The notes: generated from the letters alone by a model not told the origin. Shown: positions 1 to 12,115, numbered from the stretch's first letter. The stretch is 64,000 nt of DNA from Hibiscus mutabilis (GCA_019671005.1 CM033745.1:47849644-47913643); one strand, 5' to 3'. Translations and numbers: made by a program.

Positions 1-231
1 GTTGGTGCAATGGAGGATTCATTCGAATCTGAAAAATCAGAAAATGATTCCGTAGGAGTTGATTCGGGCATAAGTGCTTTACCTTTGGCTTTTGCAGTGG
101 TTGCCGGGATGTCTTTAGCTTTGGATGCCGTGGCGTCTTCAGGGTTGGTTGTCGTGGCATCAGCTTGTGCAGGCACGATGTAGATTGCCGCGGTATCATC
201 TTTTGTGGTTGCCGTGGCAAGTAGTCGGTAG
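1..231 (-). pseudogene. 3' part of the Athila env-like ORF, partial
   Basis: Reversed, this matches the C-terminal acidic/serine-rich part of the env-like ORF of Athila-2 (about 61030-61230). It includes several copies of the motif that reads Ala-Thr-rich there. The matching sequence stops near 231. The roughly 1 kb that encodes the conserved N-terminal domain in Athila-2 is absent: bases 232-361 hold only an AT-rich spacer joined to the integrase stop. The copy has therefore lost most of its env-like gene. The remaining part continues beyond the window edge. Confidence 0.75.
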
Positions 232-361
232 TAAATTTCCTTAGCATGGTGGTTATGAGTCTTGTTGTGGAAAAGAAAACCTAGAAACTAAAGATAATGA
301 AGAAAAATAAAATATCTCCTAAAAATAAAAATAAAAATAAAATACTGAAAGGAGAGCATGC
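232..361 (-). other. AT-rich spacer between pol and env-like remnant
   Basis: Non-coding spacer of Athila-1. It contains A-rich TATTTT-type simple sequence next to the integrase stop, as in Athila-2 at 59409-59470, but then differs from Athila-2. It marks the site of the internal deletion or replacement. Confidence 0.6.
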
Positions 362-1858
362 TCATGCATCTCCTAAGTTGACCACTTCTTTGTTACGTTC
401 CACATGGGCACCATTGTAGTGCTTCAATCTTTGTCCATTAACTTTGAATTCATGGTTGTTAGAGATGGACTTGATTATCACGACACTGTGGGAAAATGGT
501 TTGACGACTTCGAATGGTCCCGACCATCTTGATTTCAGCTTTCCCAGGAAAAGTTTTAGCCGAGAATTGAATAGGAGAACTAGTTGCCCTGGCGTGAATT
601 GTCGTGGCAATAGTTTCTTGTCGTGCCATCGCTTTGTTTTCTCCTTGTAGATTCGTGCATTGTTATAGGCGAGTGCACGGAATTCTTCTATCTCGTTGAG
701 ATCCATCAAACGCTTTTGTCTGGCACTTTCCCAATCCATATTCACGGTCTTGATTGCCCAGTATGCCTTGTGCTCGATTTCCACCGGTATATGGCATGTC
801 TTGCCATAGACAAGTCGGAAGGGGGACATACCTAAGGGTGTTTTGAATACAGTGCGATATGCCCAAAGTGCATCATCTAGTCTTAATGACCAATCCTTCC
901 TTGAGGGATTTACAACTTTCTCGAGTATTCTCTTCAACACCCGATTGGAAATTTCTGCTTGCCCGTTGGTTTGTGGGTGATATGCCGTGGCGATCTTGTG
1001 TGATATGCCGAAGCGTTGCAACATCTTGGTAATTAGTCTGTTGTCAAAATGCTTACCTTCATCACTGATAATTGCTCTCGGCATCCCAAACCGTGTAAAT
1101 ATGTTTTTCTGCAAGAATCGTTGCACGGTCTTGGAATCGTTGTTGGGAACTGCAGCTGCCTCCACCCATTTAGACACATAGTCGACGACAAGTAAGATGT
1201 AGAGGTTGCCGAATGAAGATGGGAAAGGTCCCATAAAATCGATCCCCCATACATCAAACAATTCCACCTCAATGATGTTCTGGAGTGGCATCTCATGTCG
1301 TCTAGAGATATTGCCCGTCCTCTGGCAACGATCACATTGCTTGTAAAAGTATTGGGCATCTTTGTACAATGTTGTCCAATACAAACCGGATTGCAAAACT
1401 TTGGCCGCGGTACGAGTTCCTCCAAAATGTCCTCCATAGGGTGAAGAATGGCATTGCCAGAGTACATTCTGTTGCTCTTCTTCAGGGACACATCGGCGTA
1501 TAACCTGATCTGCACATTGTTTAAACAAAAGAGGCTCGTCCCAAAAGTAATGCTTAGCATCATGGCGGAACCGCTTCTTCCCTTGGTGAGTAATGCCATA
1601 AGGTAAAGTACCACAAACAAGGAAATTAACTAAATCTGCGTACCAGGCTATTGCCGAGGCATATGCTGCCGTGGCGACTGCTTCCAAAATTGCCGAGGCG
1701 TGTGCGTCAAAGGCTGCTACGACGTCGAGGGTTTCCGAGGCATGCGCATCCATGGTTGCCGAGGCAACTAAAAGTTGTTCATCCGGGAATGCATCGCATA
1801 TCTCTAGATCCGCGTCCTCCTCCTTATTGCGTTCCAAACGTGATAGGTGATCGACCAC
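362..1858 (-). pseudogene. Athila-1 integrase with alanine-rich linker
   Basis: Integrase inserts element cDNA into host DNA. The open frame covers 498 codons. An Ala-rich linker made of repeated Ala-Ser-Ala-type units occupies residues about 31-72. The HHCC zinc-binding region is H137, H144, C175, C178. The catalytic core is D207 (GIDFMG), D266 (ISDEG) and E302, with the expected 35 residues between the last two. The C-terminal domain follows (about 405-485). The triad and zinc ligands are intact, making this the best-preserved enzyme in the window. The frame is only the 3' part of the former gag-pol ORF: it is cut off from RNase H by a stop near 1886, so it cannot be made from its normal upstream start. 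Confidence 0.9.
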
Positions 1859-2247
1859 TTGATTTTCTGTTCCTTTCCTGTCCTTAATTTCAATATCAAA
1901 TTATTGTAAAAGTAATATCCAACGAATCAAACGAGGTTTGGCATCCTTTTTAGCAAATAGATATTTGATTGCCGAATGGTCCGTATGAACAATTACCTTT
2001 GTACCAATCAAATAGGATCGGAACTTGTCAAATGCGAAAACTACAGCTAATAACTCTTTCTCCATTGTTGTGTAATTCACTTGAGCACTATTAAGAGTTT
2101 TACTAGCGTAGTATATCACATGGAAGGTCTTACCTGTGCGTTGGCCTAGGACTACTCCTACCGCGAAATCACTTGCATCACACATGAGCTCAAAAGGTAG
2201 CATCCAATCTGGTGGAACGACAATGGGTGCCGAGGCAAGCTTTTTCT
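1859..2247 (-). pseudogene. Athila-1 RNase H fragment
   Basis: RNase H removes RNA from the RNA:DNA hybrid during reverse transcription. The open segment 1901-2203 shows the gypsy RNase H start ([12 protein letters not shown]), the central [14 protein letters not shown] and the TDHSAIKYL segment, so the usual acidic positions D, E and D are visible. It is separated from RT by a frameshift near 2250-2290. A TAA stop follows LLLQ where Athila-2 has GAA. It remains in the right place between RT and integrase. Confidence 0.85.
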
Positions 2248-4305
2248 TTAGGGTTTCGAATGCTTGGGTGCAAGTATCATCAAAACCAAAACTTTATCCT
2301 GTTCAAGCAGATTACACAAGGGTTTAGTGATTTTAGAAAAATTATTAATGAACCTCCTATAAAAACCTGCATGTCCGAGAAAACATCGAATTCCTTTAAC
2401 CGAACTTGGTGGGGGTAATCTCTCGATCATGTCCACCTTGGCTTTGTCTACTTCAATTCCCTTGGATGAAATCTTGTGGCCGCGCACTATTCCTTCGTCT
2501 ACCATAAAATGGCATTTCTCCCAATTGAGGACTAAATCTGTTTCTTCACATCTTGCCAACACCCTCTCTAAATTGCCGAGACAGCTGTCGAAGTCATTAC
2601 CAAAAACAGAAAAATCATCTATGAAGATCTCAAGGAAGTCTTCGACCATGTCTGAAAAGAGTGCCATCATGCATCTTTGGAAGGTTGCCGGGGCGTTACA
2701 CAATCCGAACGGCATCCTTCGGAAGGCATAAGTACCGTATGGGCATGTGAAGGTTGTCTTTTCTTGATCTTCTGGTGCTATGGCAATTTGATTGTAACCT
2801 GAATAACCATCAAGAAAACAATAAAAAGGTTTACCTGCAAGACGGTCAAGCATTTGATCAATAAAGGGTAAGGGGAAGTGATCTTTTCTAGTGGCTTTGT
2901 TTAGCTTTCGATAATCCATACAAACCCTCCAACCAGTCACAGTCATGGTTGGAATGAGTTCATTGTTTTCATTACTTACCACCGTTATACCTCCCTTTTT
3001 CGGAACACATTGTACCGGACTTACCCATGTACTATCAGAGATAGGGTATATAATGCCGGCGTCAAGCCACTTGATGATTTCTTTCATTACAATCCCTTTC
3101 ATGGCATGATTCAGTCTCCTCTGGGCCTCAATTGAAGGTTTGTGATCATCTTCCAACAAAATCTTGTGCATACAAACTGCCGGGCTAATTCCCTTCAAGT
3201 CGGCAATTGTCCACCCTATTGCCTTTTTGTGTAGCTTCAACATCTTGATCAGCCTATTTTCCTGCTCAGGCTGTAACTTAGAAGAAATAATTACAGGTAA
3301 TGTATTATCGGTTCCTAAGTATGCATATTTTAGTTGCTCTGGCAATTGTTTCAACTCAAGAATTGGTGATTGTTCAATAGAGGTTTTTTCGAGCTTACCT
3401 TCCTTACCTGAGTAATCCAGTGGTTCAAAGTATGTACCTGGTCGATTGACTAGCCAATTTGCCTCTTCTTGTTGTTCCTCATTGACCGGTTCTTCATACT
3501 CTTCAGGTTCCTCTTGATCGGCAATGTAGTTAGCGAGGCAACTAAATTCCTCGTCGAAGTTAAACTCTGCCGTGGCATGAAGAAGTTGGCATTCTTCTGG
3601 ATCATCGGCATACCTTAGTGTTTGGAACACATTTAGTTTAACTTGCTGGTCATTCACCCTCATTGTTAGTTCTCCCTTTTCAACATCGATCAAGGTTCTC
3701 CCTGTTGCTAGGAATGGTCTCCCGAGAATGATGGGTGCATGCTCATCTGCTTCACAATCCAAAATAATAAAGTCAGCGGGAAAAATAAATTTATCAACTT
3801 TTACCAGTATGTCCTCGATTTTTCCCTCTGGATGCACATAGGATCTGTTGGCTAGCTGTAGCATAACTGTTGTAGGTCTTGCCTTCCCAATTCCTAGTTT
3901 CTGGAAAACCAATTTAGGCATCAAGTTTATGCTAGCCCCAAGGTCGCATAATGCTTTCCCGACATAGTGATTTCCAATAGAACAGGGTATTGTGAAACTT
4001 TCGGGATCCTTCAACTTGGGTGGCATACGATTGTGCAGCATTGCCATGCATCCCTCTGTTGCGGCAACTGTTTCAAACTCTTCTAGCCTTGTTCTCTTGG
4101 ACACAATGTCTTTAAGAAACTTGGCATAGTTTGGCATTTGTTCAATTGCTTCTACCAATGGTAAGTTGATGTGGACTTGCTTTAGGATATCAAGAAACTT
4201 CTTGAATTGGTATTCTTGCTTTTGTCGCTTCAACCTTTGTGGGAATGTTGGTGGAAGCCGGATATCTTCAGTCCTTTCATTGGTTTGAAACTTGATTGAC
4301 AGCAT
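2248..4305 (-). pseudogene. Athila-1 protease and reverse transcriptase
   Basis: A 685-codon open stretch of pol. The aspartic protease active site appears as CDLGAS with D121. RT follows: [10 protein letters not shown] near 463-472, LDGYSGYNQI near 498-507, MPFGLCNAPATFQ near 531-543, and FIDD (561-564) as the catalytic YxDD-type box. These motifs look intact. The frame differs from gag upstream (frameshift near 4300) and breaks downstream near 2290 before RNase H. In Athila elements gag and pol normally form one long ORF, so the breaks are decay. A run of Glu-rich residues (about 265-285) links protease to RT. Confidence 0.92.
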
Positions 4306-5999
4306 TGCCAGGACAACTGGAGTTGCTGAGGCGTTATCAACTGGGTTGCCGAGGCATGCTTATCGCAAGTTGCCGAGGCATCTTTATCGTCGGTTGCCGA
4401 GGCATGCTTATTGCCGGTTGCCGCGGCAATTCCTGGTTCAGCATCTGAGGTTTTGCCGCTAGGTTCGTCTTGATCTTTTTGTGGAGTTTTGTTTGACGAG
4501 CGGGTTTGAACCTCTCTAAGTTGTTGGCCGCTTCTAGTGGTGATTGCCTTACATTGCTCATGGCTAGTTCCTCTTGTGACTTCAGTATCGCTAGGTAAAC
4601 CTCCTTGCGGTCTAGTATTCAGATTTTGAGCAAACTGTCCGACTTGATTTTCCAATGATTTGATTGCCGCCTCTTGGTTTTGCAATTTCATCTCGGTCCT
4701 GTTAATAAAAGCATCAGTTATTTTTATGAAATTACTATTCTCAGCCATATAAGATTCAGTTTTCATCATAAAAGCATTTAGAGAATTTTCCAAAGAACTA
4801 GATGTCATCGGTTGTTGCTGTGGTAACTGTTGTCGTGGCATATTCTGCTGGAATCCCGATGCTTGTGCATTCTGATTGTTCTGGTTTAGAGCATTGTTGG
4901 GATTACTCCATGAAAAATTTGGGTGCTTCTTCCAAGCTGGATTGTATGTATTGGACATCACGTTGTTGTTCCGGTTGTAATTCCCCACATAGAAGCTGGA
5001 TTCCGAATTCTGCATACATTCAGAAGAATTATGGTTATCACCACATAACTCACAAAAAGAATCCATTACCTTGACTTCATGTGTGTTGTTTGGTTTTTGC
5101 ATGTTCTGGACCATCTTGGTTAAAGTGGTCAATTGTGCCGAAATTGAATCTGATGATCCTAGTTCATGTATTGTGGCTTGGCGTCTAACTCCTCCTCTTC
5201 TAGTAGATGGGAATTGATAATCATTCTTGGCCAGCCTGTTTAATATTTGCATTGCTTCCTCCGGCGACTTATCTAGGAGTCTGCCATTTGCCGAGGCATC
5301 TAGCATCGTCCTTGTTGGTGTATTTACGGCGTTGTAAAACATTGTTACTTGAGTCCACACCGGGAATCTGTGTAGGGGGCATTTGTGTAGAAGTTCTCTA
5401 TATCGCTCCCAAGCCTCGTACATGGATTCATCATCTGCCTGCCGAAAAGAAGTAATGTCGTTACGAAGCTTATCAGTCAAATTTGTAGGATTAAATCTAG
5501 CAAGGAAATCACGACAAGGATCAGTCCAAGATGCTATTGATCCGGCAGGAATGCTATTCAACCATGCTTTCGCCCTATCCCTCAGTGAATAGGGGAATAA
5601 TCTTAATCATAAGACATCGGGGGTGACTCCGTGTATTTTGAACGAGTTGCAAATCTCGAGGAAAGATTTCAGATGTTGTCGTGCATCTTCAGTTGCTGAG
5701 CCGCCAAATTGACCTATTGTGTTGATCATATTAAACATTACTGGTTTCAACTCAAAGTGGTCAGCTTCAATTTCAGGTGCGACAACTCCTGGGTTAAGTC
5801 CATCTAGATCTTCTTCAAGATAGTCCCGAATAGTTCTGTTTCGTGCAAGAATCACTCCTCCTCTTGCTGGAACATCTTGATGCATATTGCCGTCTTGATT
5901 AGCCATTGCTACTCTTATCCTTCGTCTGAGTCTTTGTAAGGTTCGTTCGATTTCTGGATCAAAGGGATATTCTGGTGAAGTCGGTCTCGCCCTGGTCAT
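4230..5999 (-). pseudogene. Athila-1 gag
   Basis: Gag forms the virus-like particle. The likely start ATG is at 5999, just after the PBS and a short leader. The conserved Athila capsid region (FNMINTIGQFGG, LKSFLEICNSFKIHGV, LRLFPYSLRDRAKAWLNS) is followed by a zinc-knuckle-like segment with CELCGDNHNSSEC and an Asn/Gln-rich stretch. A TGA replaces the arginine codon between PDVL and LRLFPYSL (near 5607-5609); Athila-2 has CGA, so this is a CpG-type C-to-T change. The 3' end carries repeats of the GCCTCGGCAA motif, then shifts frame near 4300 relative to pol. Confidence 0.9.
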
Positions 6000-6098
6000 A
6001 TACCAATGCAAAACCAAAGTTTGTTAGCCCTTTGAATCTTAAACAAGAAAAGTAAAAAGAAAGTGCAAGAAAATAAAAACAAAGTCGCTATTGCCAAT

Positions 6099-6116
6099 CC
6101 CCGGCAACGGCGCCAA
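6099..6116 (-). other. Primer-binding site, tRNA-Asp type (Athila-1)
   Basis: On the minus strand this reads TGGCGCCGTTGCCGGGGA, the complement of a plant tRNA-Asp 3' end and the standard Athila primer site. It lies five bases inside the 5' LTR end. Confidence 0.95.
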
Positions 6117-6121
6117 AAACT

Positions 6122-7607
6122 TGTTGCGCATAATAAGTGCTACGTAATTGTGCAAGTATACACGTCGCAAGTTATAGTATAAAAGATATCGTCTCCACAG
6201 GGATTGGTGCCACTTCAAGAATCTAGTCTCTTGCACTGTAAAAAGTAAAAACACAAATAAAGGATTATGAGAGTTTAACTAATAACTAAACTAGAAAGCA
6301 AAAAAGTAAAAGAAAATATGAGATCAAATGAGAGAGAGATTGGCCAGGTTATCGTGAGTTGAGGTGTGATAGCCGATTGGATCGTTTTGGTAAAAGAGTG
6401 CACGGGCAACTCAGTTGCCGTGGCAACTTGCACAACGGGGTTGCCTTGGCAACTAATCGATGGTTGCCTGGGCAACTACTTGGGCGTTTGGGCAGTAACC
6501 TTCAAGGTTCGGCAGAGCGTTCTTCAATGGTTTCTTCTTATCCCTAAGTTGAAACTCTAGCTAATTGTGCATGCCTTGATAATACATCCCTGCGTGAATC
6601 AAGGGTGAACAACAACCAATCTTGCGCTCCTCTTAGCCGTTGAAATCCTTAACTTATTCCTAAGCCGGATTAATCTTCACCATCAATAGATTGAATAAAG
6701 ATCATATTCATTCGTTTCTTGAATCTAACTCTCCCGATATTAGATAAATAGATGAAATCACGAGATCCTCTCCCAATTCACTCGCAAACAAGAATAAGAA
6801 CCAAGAATGAATAAACCTTGAAATAGAAAAGTGCAAACTCTTATTACCTAAACAAAATCCAATAGTTTCTCACAACCACAAAACACAATAACCATAGCCA
6901 AGTAGATTTAGTTCATGGCTAGGTTCCAAAGAAACACAAGATAAATAATCCCTAGCATGAACCCAATCAAACAAGAAAGAAAAGGATGAAGAAAGAGGCT
7001 TGTCGAAAATTCTCTCCTCTTGCCCTCCTTGGACTTGTCGAAATTCCCCTCTCTTGCTCTCCCTTTCTTGTTGAAATCTCCATCTTATTTATAGGGCTAG
7101 GCCAAAGTCCTTCTTTGAGGAGGAGTTTAAGTTGGAATTAAATTATCTTTAAAGAATATAATTCTTTATTCTAATTGTATTCCTACTAGAACTTCTCCTA
7201 TCTTCTTGGAATTTAATTCTTCTTTAATCTCTGCATGGAAATCAAATTCCTTTGGGTTTGGGCGTTGCTCCACGTCTTCTTGGGCTTGTCTAGTCATCAA
7301 TTTCGACTACCATATCACCTTTGCTCTTGTCGACAATTGCCATGGCAACTGGCTCGGCGTCTCCTTCATGCATTGCCCTGGCAACTAGCTCTAGCCTTGC
7401 TTTGGCAAGTGATCCTGCACATACACACAAAACACACCAAAGCAGCATCTTTTCCCACAAAAACTACCAAGTTATGTAATCAAGCTCAACGATGGAAGGA
7501 AACATGGATTAATGCATGAATGGCTATTTATGCAACTAATATGAGCCTAAGTCTAACAATAATATGAGTAAAAAGGGTAAGAAAATAGTACTTTTGAACA
7601 CTTATCA
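6122..7607 (-). repeat. Athila-1 5' LTR
   Basis: The LTR is 1486 bp and starts TGATAAGTGTTC at 7607 on the minus strand, ending in CA at 6122 before the PBS. It matches the Athila-2 LTRs (52083-53638 and 62285-63524). It holds several TTGCC-NN-GGCAA palindromes, in two clusters near 6412-6480 and 7330-7410. Open frames inside it are chance frames over repeats. Confidence 0.95.
7087..7093 (-). promoter_or_regulatory. TATA box of Athila-1 LTR
   Basis: On the minus strand this reads TATAAAT, in the same context (GGCCTAGCCCTATAAAT) as in both Athila-2 LTRs, so it is the probable core promoter. Confidence 0.6.
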
Positions 7608-9217
7608 GGGACCTATTAAGAAATTTATCAAGTATGTAGCTATGATAGAATGTTATCATTTAAAGGTATCTTGAGTGCCTTGTTTCTTTGAGTGAACCTA
7701 GATTTAATTAAGGGTCTAGGACCAAATTGAATGAAAAGAAGGAAAGGTTGGCTTTTGGTTCAGTGGACTAAAATGAATAATAAGCTAAATATGAGTCTTG
7801 CATGCTAAGAAAATTATGAACTATGTTTCTTACACTTGTCAAGTAAGAAATTAAACATGCGGGGAGGAGAGACAATCGGTGGGAAGAAAAAAAGAGAAGA
7901 ACCTTTTTCTTCATCTTCAAGAAGGGACCAAAACAACAAAAAAGAGATAGGGGAGAGAGAGCTTGAGAATGCTGGAGAAATTTTGAGCTTGTATGGATTA
8001 TCTCTTGGGGGAAATTCAAACATTTGGTTGATCTAAGTCTATATTCGAATAGAGAATTGTGGGTAAGATCAATTCTTCCTTTTGAATAGAAATTTGATGT
8101 GAGATTGAAGGATTTGTTGTAACATTGCCTTGAATGTGTGCTATAAAAATTGTTTGTATGAACCCTCCCTTAGCTTGATTTTAAGTTGTATGAATTTTGT
8201 ATACTTCTTTGATAATCTTACTTTTGAATGTGATCTCTTGATCGGTTGAGAAGTTGATAAACTTGTTAAAACAGAACATATGCTAAAATCGATCGTTATA
8301 TTGAATTGCTTGTGATTGTGGACTGTTTTGGTTCGAACATGGAGCTTAGAATCTGTTTAAAAGCATGAAATAAAGTAATGGTTGAAACAGGGCAACATGG
8401 AAAGAATTAGAACATTAATAGATTATTTTGAACATGAAGGTGTGTAAACAATTAGTACATAACTACCTTGCATTCTAGTATATGATAAAGGACTGTTTGA
8501 TATGCATATATTTGGTCACATGTGTTTGAGAGGCTATTCTTTATGAATGAGAGTCTTGGTGGACTGTTTTGTCATACATACAAAATGTAAAAGTGTTTTG
8601 AGTTAAGCTGAATTTACATAGATAACTTTGAAAATCCATTAAAAATTGTACAAGTTGAATTGAAAGCTATAATTTATATGGTTAGAAAGGTAATTGAGTA
8701 AGCTTTCTAACGATTTAAATGGTTTGAAATTGTGATGAACGGAATGAAAGATATGAATTTTTAACCAAGTAAGGTGCAGTCTGCCCGGCAGCAACAGTTT
8801 ATGTGTTTTGAAAAAAACTGTATTTACTCAAAATAAATTAGGTATCTTGCCATATATGGTTAAAAAGGTTTGTAAGTCTAGTTTTTAACAGTGCACTTGG
8901 ATTAGTTTTCTGACGTATGGTTGGCATGCTATAGAGTCTATAGAGCTCCTTGATAGTTTGGACTTCGGTCCCCTGTTTGGTACTTCGAGTACCCTTGTTT
9001 GACGACAAACGTTATAAGATTCGTGTACCTAGGCTATTATTCGATTCTCAAGGCTATGATAAAAGATAATAAGGAATTGTGGTTATCAAATTAAGAAGTA
9101 ACTTAACATCTTATATGCTATGAAGGGGATAACTTTTACATCAAGTAACCTATGTTTGTACATGATATGTTTTTATATATCCTAATTCGAATGCTTATGA
9201 GTAGCTATATGAATATA

Positions 9218-9319
9218 AAATATGTGATAATGCTGCCCAACGTTGTATATGAAATATGTGATAATGCTGCCCAACGTTGTATATGAAATATGTGATAATG
9301 CTGCACAATGTTGTATATG
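9218..9319. repeat. 34-bp tandem repeat, 3 copies
   Basis: Three head-to-tail units start at about 9218, 9252 and 9286, each containing GTGATAATGCTGCCCAACG (the third has CACAATG). The first two are nearly identical. Confidence 0.85.
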
Positions 9320-9325
9320 TAAATA

Positions 9326-9859
9326 TGTTTTAAAGGGCTGTTTTGACATGTTTACTAAATGAGTGGACTGTTTTGGATATATTAAGATGTCAATATGTTT
9401 TAAAGGACTATTTTGACATGTTTACTAAATGAGTGGACTGTTTTGGATATATTAAGATGTCAATATGTTTTAAATGAGTGGACTGTTTTGGATATATTAA
9501 GATGTCAATATGTTTTAAAGGACTGTTTTGACATGTTTACTAAATGAGTGGACTGTTTTGGATATATTAAGATGTCAATTTGTTTTAAAGGACTGTTTTG
9601 ATATGTTTACTAAATGAGTGGACTGTTTTGGATATATTAAGTGTAAATATGTTTTAAAGGACTGTTTTGACATGTTTACTAAATGAGTGGACTGTTTTGG
9701 ATATATTAAGATGTCCATATGTTTTAAAGGACTGTTTTGACATGTTTACTAAACGTGTGGACTGCTTTGGATATATTAAGATGTCAATATGTTTTAAAGG
9801 ACTGTTTTGACATGTTTGATAAATAAGTGGACCGTCATTTATATATTAAGGTGTACACA
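9326..9859. repeat. 70-bp minisatellite, 7 full and 1 partial copy
   Basis: Units start at 9326, 9396, 9466 (a 45-bp deleted unit), 9511, 9581, 9650, 9720 and 9790. Each contains GGACTGTTTTGACATG and then GGACTGTTTTGGATAT, so the unit itself holds an imperfect half-repeat. The copies are very similar to one another; the last is more diverged. Confidence 0.92.
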
Positions 9860-11270
9860 TGTTTTAAAAAGGGACTACTTGGTGTATAAGCAATATATTG
9901 GAGTATTATGAATATGTATGAATATGTTATGAATAGAATATGATATGTTTGTTAAAGTGCATGCCACTTTCGAATGATAGAAAAATATGCTATGTTTGAT
10001 ACGTACATGCTATGATCGAATGATGTGTATACATGATTTTTTCGTTGCGTATTTAAGTATATATGTACATGCTTGAGTAAGTGACGTTTTATATGATAAA
10101 AGTGTTGAGTTGGTAACCTAGGTGATAAATAGCACACGTGTTGGAAAACGTGTTTGATGACTTGTACTTTAAGAAACTAATACCTACATGGTACGTGAGC
10201 CTATTTGGATGTAATGTCATGTAGAAAAACCTTGTGGCTAAGTTGGCTTGTTTACGATCAAACCTGCCAATCGTTGAATCTAGTAAACCTTGAAACAAAG
10301 CCTAATATAAATACTTTAACTTATAAAGCTACCTCTCTAAGTATGTAAATACTTATTAAATCCCATCCTTACCTTTCAAGGTATATCATGGTTGAGTTAC
10401 CTTCGAGCTACAGTCGGGTCACAAATACAATCACAAATACAAGATGTACAATCGTAATTCTCTCTTTTAATCTCCTAGATGGTGGCACATCATAGTTAAT
10501 AAGAATGTATTATACATTTGGATTTCCATGAAGATTTTCAATGGTTGTGTATAAACCTCATAAGTATTTGATGTCTGTAAAGGGCCTTATTTATGTCTTC
10601 TGGTTGTTTGTCAATAAGTTGTTTGTTTGGTTATAGGATTGTGTAGTCTTTTAAATGTGCTTAAAGTTGCTAGACTACCTTGATGCCTTGTGATTATGTG
10701 GTTGATACTTATATTGTTGATATGCCTAATGATGTGAGATATATGTTTTAATGCTTTGAAATCGCTATGTACCGATAAGGTACCTTATGACTTGGTTAAG
10801 ATTAATGGTAATAATCAATACGTGTTTATGATAAAAACTACACAATCAAGGTGTTTTGTACTTGTCATGTTGCTAAAAAAATCTATAAAAAATCTTAGGT
10901 TGATAGATCACCCTGATGGCATGAGTGTGTTGTAGGCTCATACGTATATATATATATATATTATCATGTGATGAATCCTTAATAAAAGTATGTTCGGCAT
11001 GATTGGTGAGTTTAATGATAGAATAATCAAATGATTATGAATATTATCATAAGGACATGCTATGACTAGTGTCCGAGTGGTATTGCTAAATGCATGAAGA
11101 TTGTTCGTACATGATTTTAAGTTTAGGCTAGACCTAATAGTTGATTAAAAGTTTTTAATTTACCTTGATTTTCCGACTGCTTGCTTGCTTGTGAAGTGCT
11201 TGACATTGTATGTTTGTTCTTTAACACTATCTAATTCGGTTTACTCCTAAGCTGGGTTAGGGGTGTTACA

Positions 11271-11852
11271 TTAGTGACTTACCACCCTAAGATGAATGAG
11301 GTACTGGAGGCAGCGAATAAGAACATTAAGAAAATCATATCGAAGACGAACTTACAAAGATTGGCACGGGAAGTTGCCTTTGCTTTGTTCGCATATCGGA
11401 CATCAATGCGAACTTCTACAAGGGCAACCCCTTACTCTTTGGTCTATGGGACAGAAGCGGTGCTCCCAATTGAAGTTGAAATTTTGTCTCTCTGAGTTCT
11501 ATCCGAAGTAAAATTGGATGAAGCGGAATGGGTACAGGTTCAATTTGACTAGTTGAATCTCATTGAGGAAAAAAGGCTGAAGGCAATTTGTCACAGCCAG
11601 ATGTACCAAAAAAGAATGATTCAGGCTTATGATAAGAATGTCTAGCCCAGAGAGTTCCAAGAGGGTGATCTAATGCTGAAAAAGATCTTGCAAATACACC
11701 AGGATGCCTGTGGAAAATGGATGTCTAATTGGGAGGGGCCTTATGTTGTTAAAAAGGCTTTCTCTAGAGGAGCATTGATTATAACTGAGATGGACGACAA
11801 AGAGTTTCACAAACCATTGAACTCTGATTCAGTCAAGAAATATTATGTTTGA
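11271..11852 (+). pseudogene. Ogre-A integrase C-terminal fragment
   Basis: The fragment begins inside the integrase catalytic core, just before the TYHPKMNEVLEAANKNI region that holds the third catalytic residue (Glu). It continues through the RTSMRTSTRATPYSLVYGTEAVLP segment and the C-terminal domain to a TGA after SVKKYYV at 11850-11852. Frameshifts occur near 11490, and in-frame stops follow (for example TAG near 11643). The first two catalytic aspartates are missing because the 5' part was removed by the neighbouring insertion. Confidence 0.85.
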
Positions 11853-12115
11853 AGAGTAAAAAGAGATTTTAAAAAGAAAAAAGTAAAGAAAAAATGAAGT
11901 GAAAACCTGAAAAGGGCGTCATTGATATAGGAAAAAAAGAATGAAGAGAAAAAGAAAAAGGGGTTCAAGATGAAAACTCGCAAAGAACGTCTTGAAACCA
12001 AATGAGGATCTGGGTTGAAAACTTGTAAAGAGCGACTCAGATGCGTTGAGAATAGGCATCCGGCAATCTAAACCTCTCAGACACTTGGTATTTTGGAAGG
12101 GATTTCATATCTGTA

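Larger units (their letters stand above)
1..7607 (-). mobile_element. Athila-1: Ty3/gypsy Athila-type retrotransposon, 3' end outside window
   Basis: Read on the minus strand from the right: 5' LTR (6122-7607), tRNA-Asp primer-binding site (6099-6116), gag, protease, reverse transcriptase, RNase H, integrase, then the tail of the env-like gene at the window edge. The order and the PBS match the Athila lineage. The LTR, PBS and proteins closely match Athila-2 at 52083-63524, so both belong to one family in opposite orientation. Coding parts carry stops and frameshifts, so the copy is not autonomous. The 3' LTR and target-site duplication lie outside the window; the five bases right of the 5' LTR are GGGAC. 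Confidence 0.93.
7608..11270. mobile_element. Non-coding LTR-like sequence, probably a remnant of another gypsy LTR
   Basis: No protein-coding frame of interest is present in these 3.66 kb. The stretch is AT-rich, has a TA microsatellite near 10943-10960 and two minisatellites (9218-9319 and 9326-9859). It ends in AGGGGTGTTACA exactly where Ogre-A integrase homology begins (11271), which looks like an LTR terminus; TTAGT could be the flanking target bases. The left end of the LTR is not visible because Athila-1 abuts it at 7608. The assignment to a chromovirus such as Tekay is a guess from the terminal bases. Confidence 0.45.

Noticed and set aside
33..360. Separate gene with MPRQP repeats in an alternative frame of the Athila motif (also 4337-4561 and 55197-55430)
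   Set aside because: The motif CCTCGGCAA or CCACGGCAA gives Pro-Arg-Gln in one frame and Ala-Ser/Thr in another; the Ala frame connects to gag-pol, the other does not.
9326..9859. CRISPR-like or centromere satellite array
   Set aside because: Units are directly adjacent, only about eight copies, inside LTR-like DNA; there are no spacers and no long array.
11271..11852. Ogre-A and Ogre-B being one element
   Set aside because: They lie on opposite strands, and Ogre-B has its own two LTRs, PBS, PPT and near-matching flanking pentamers.
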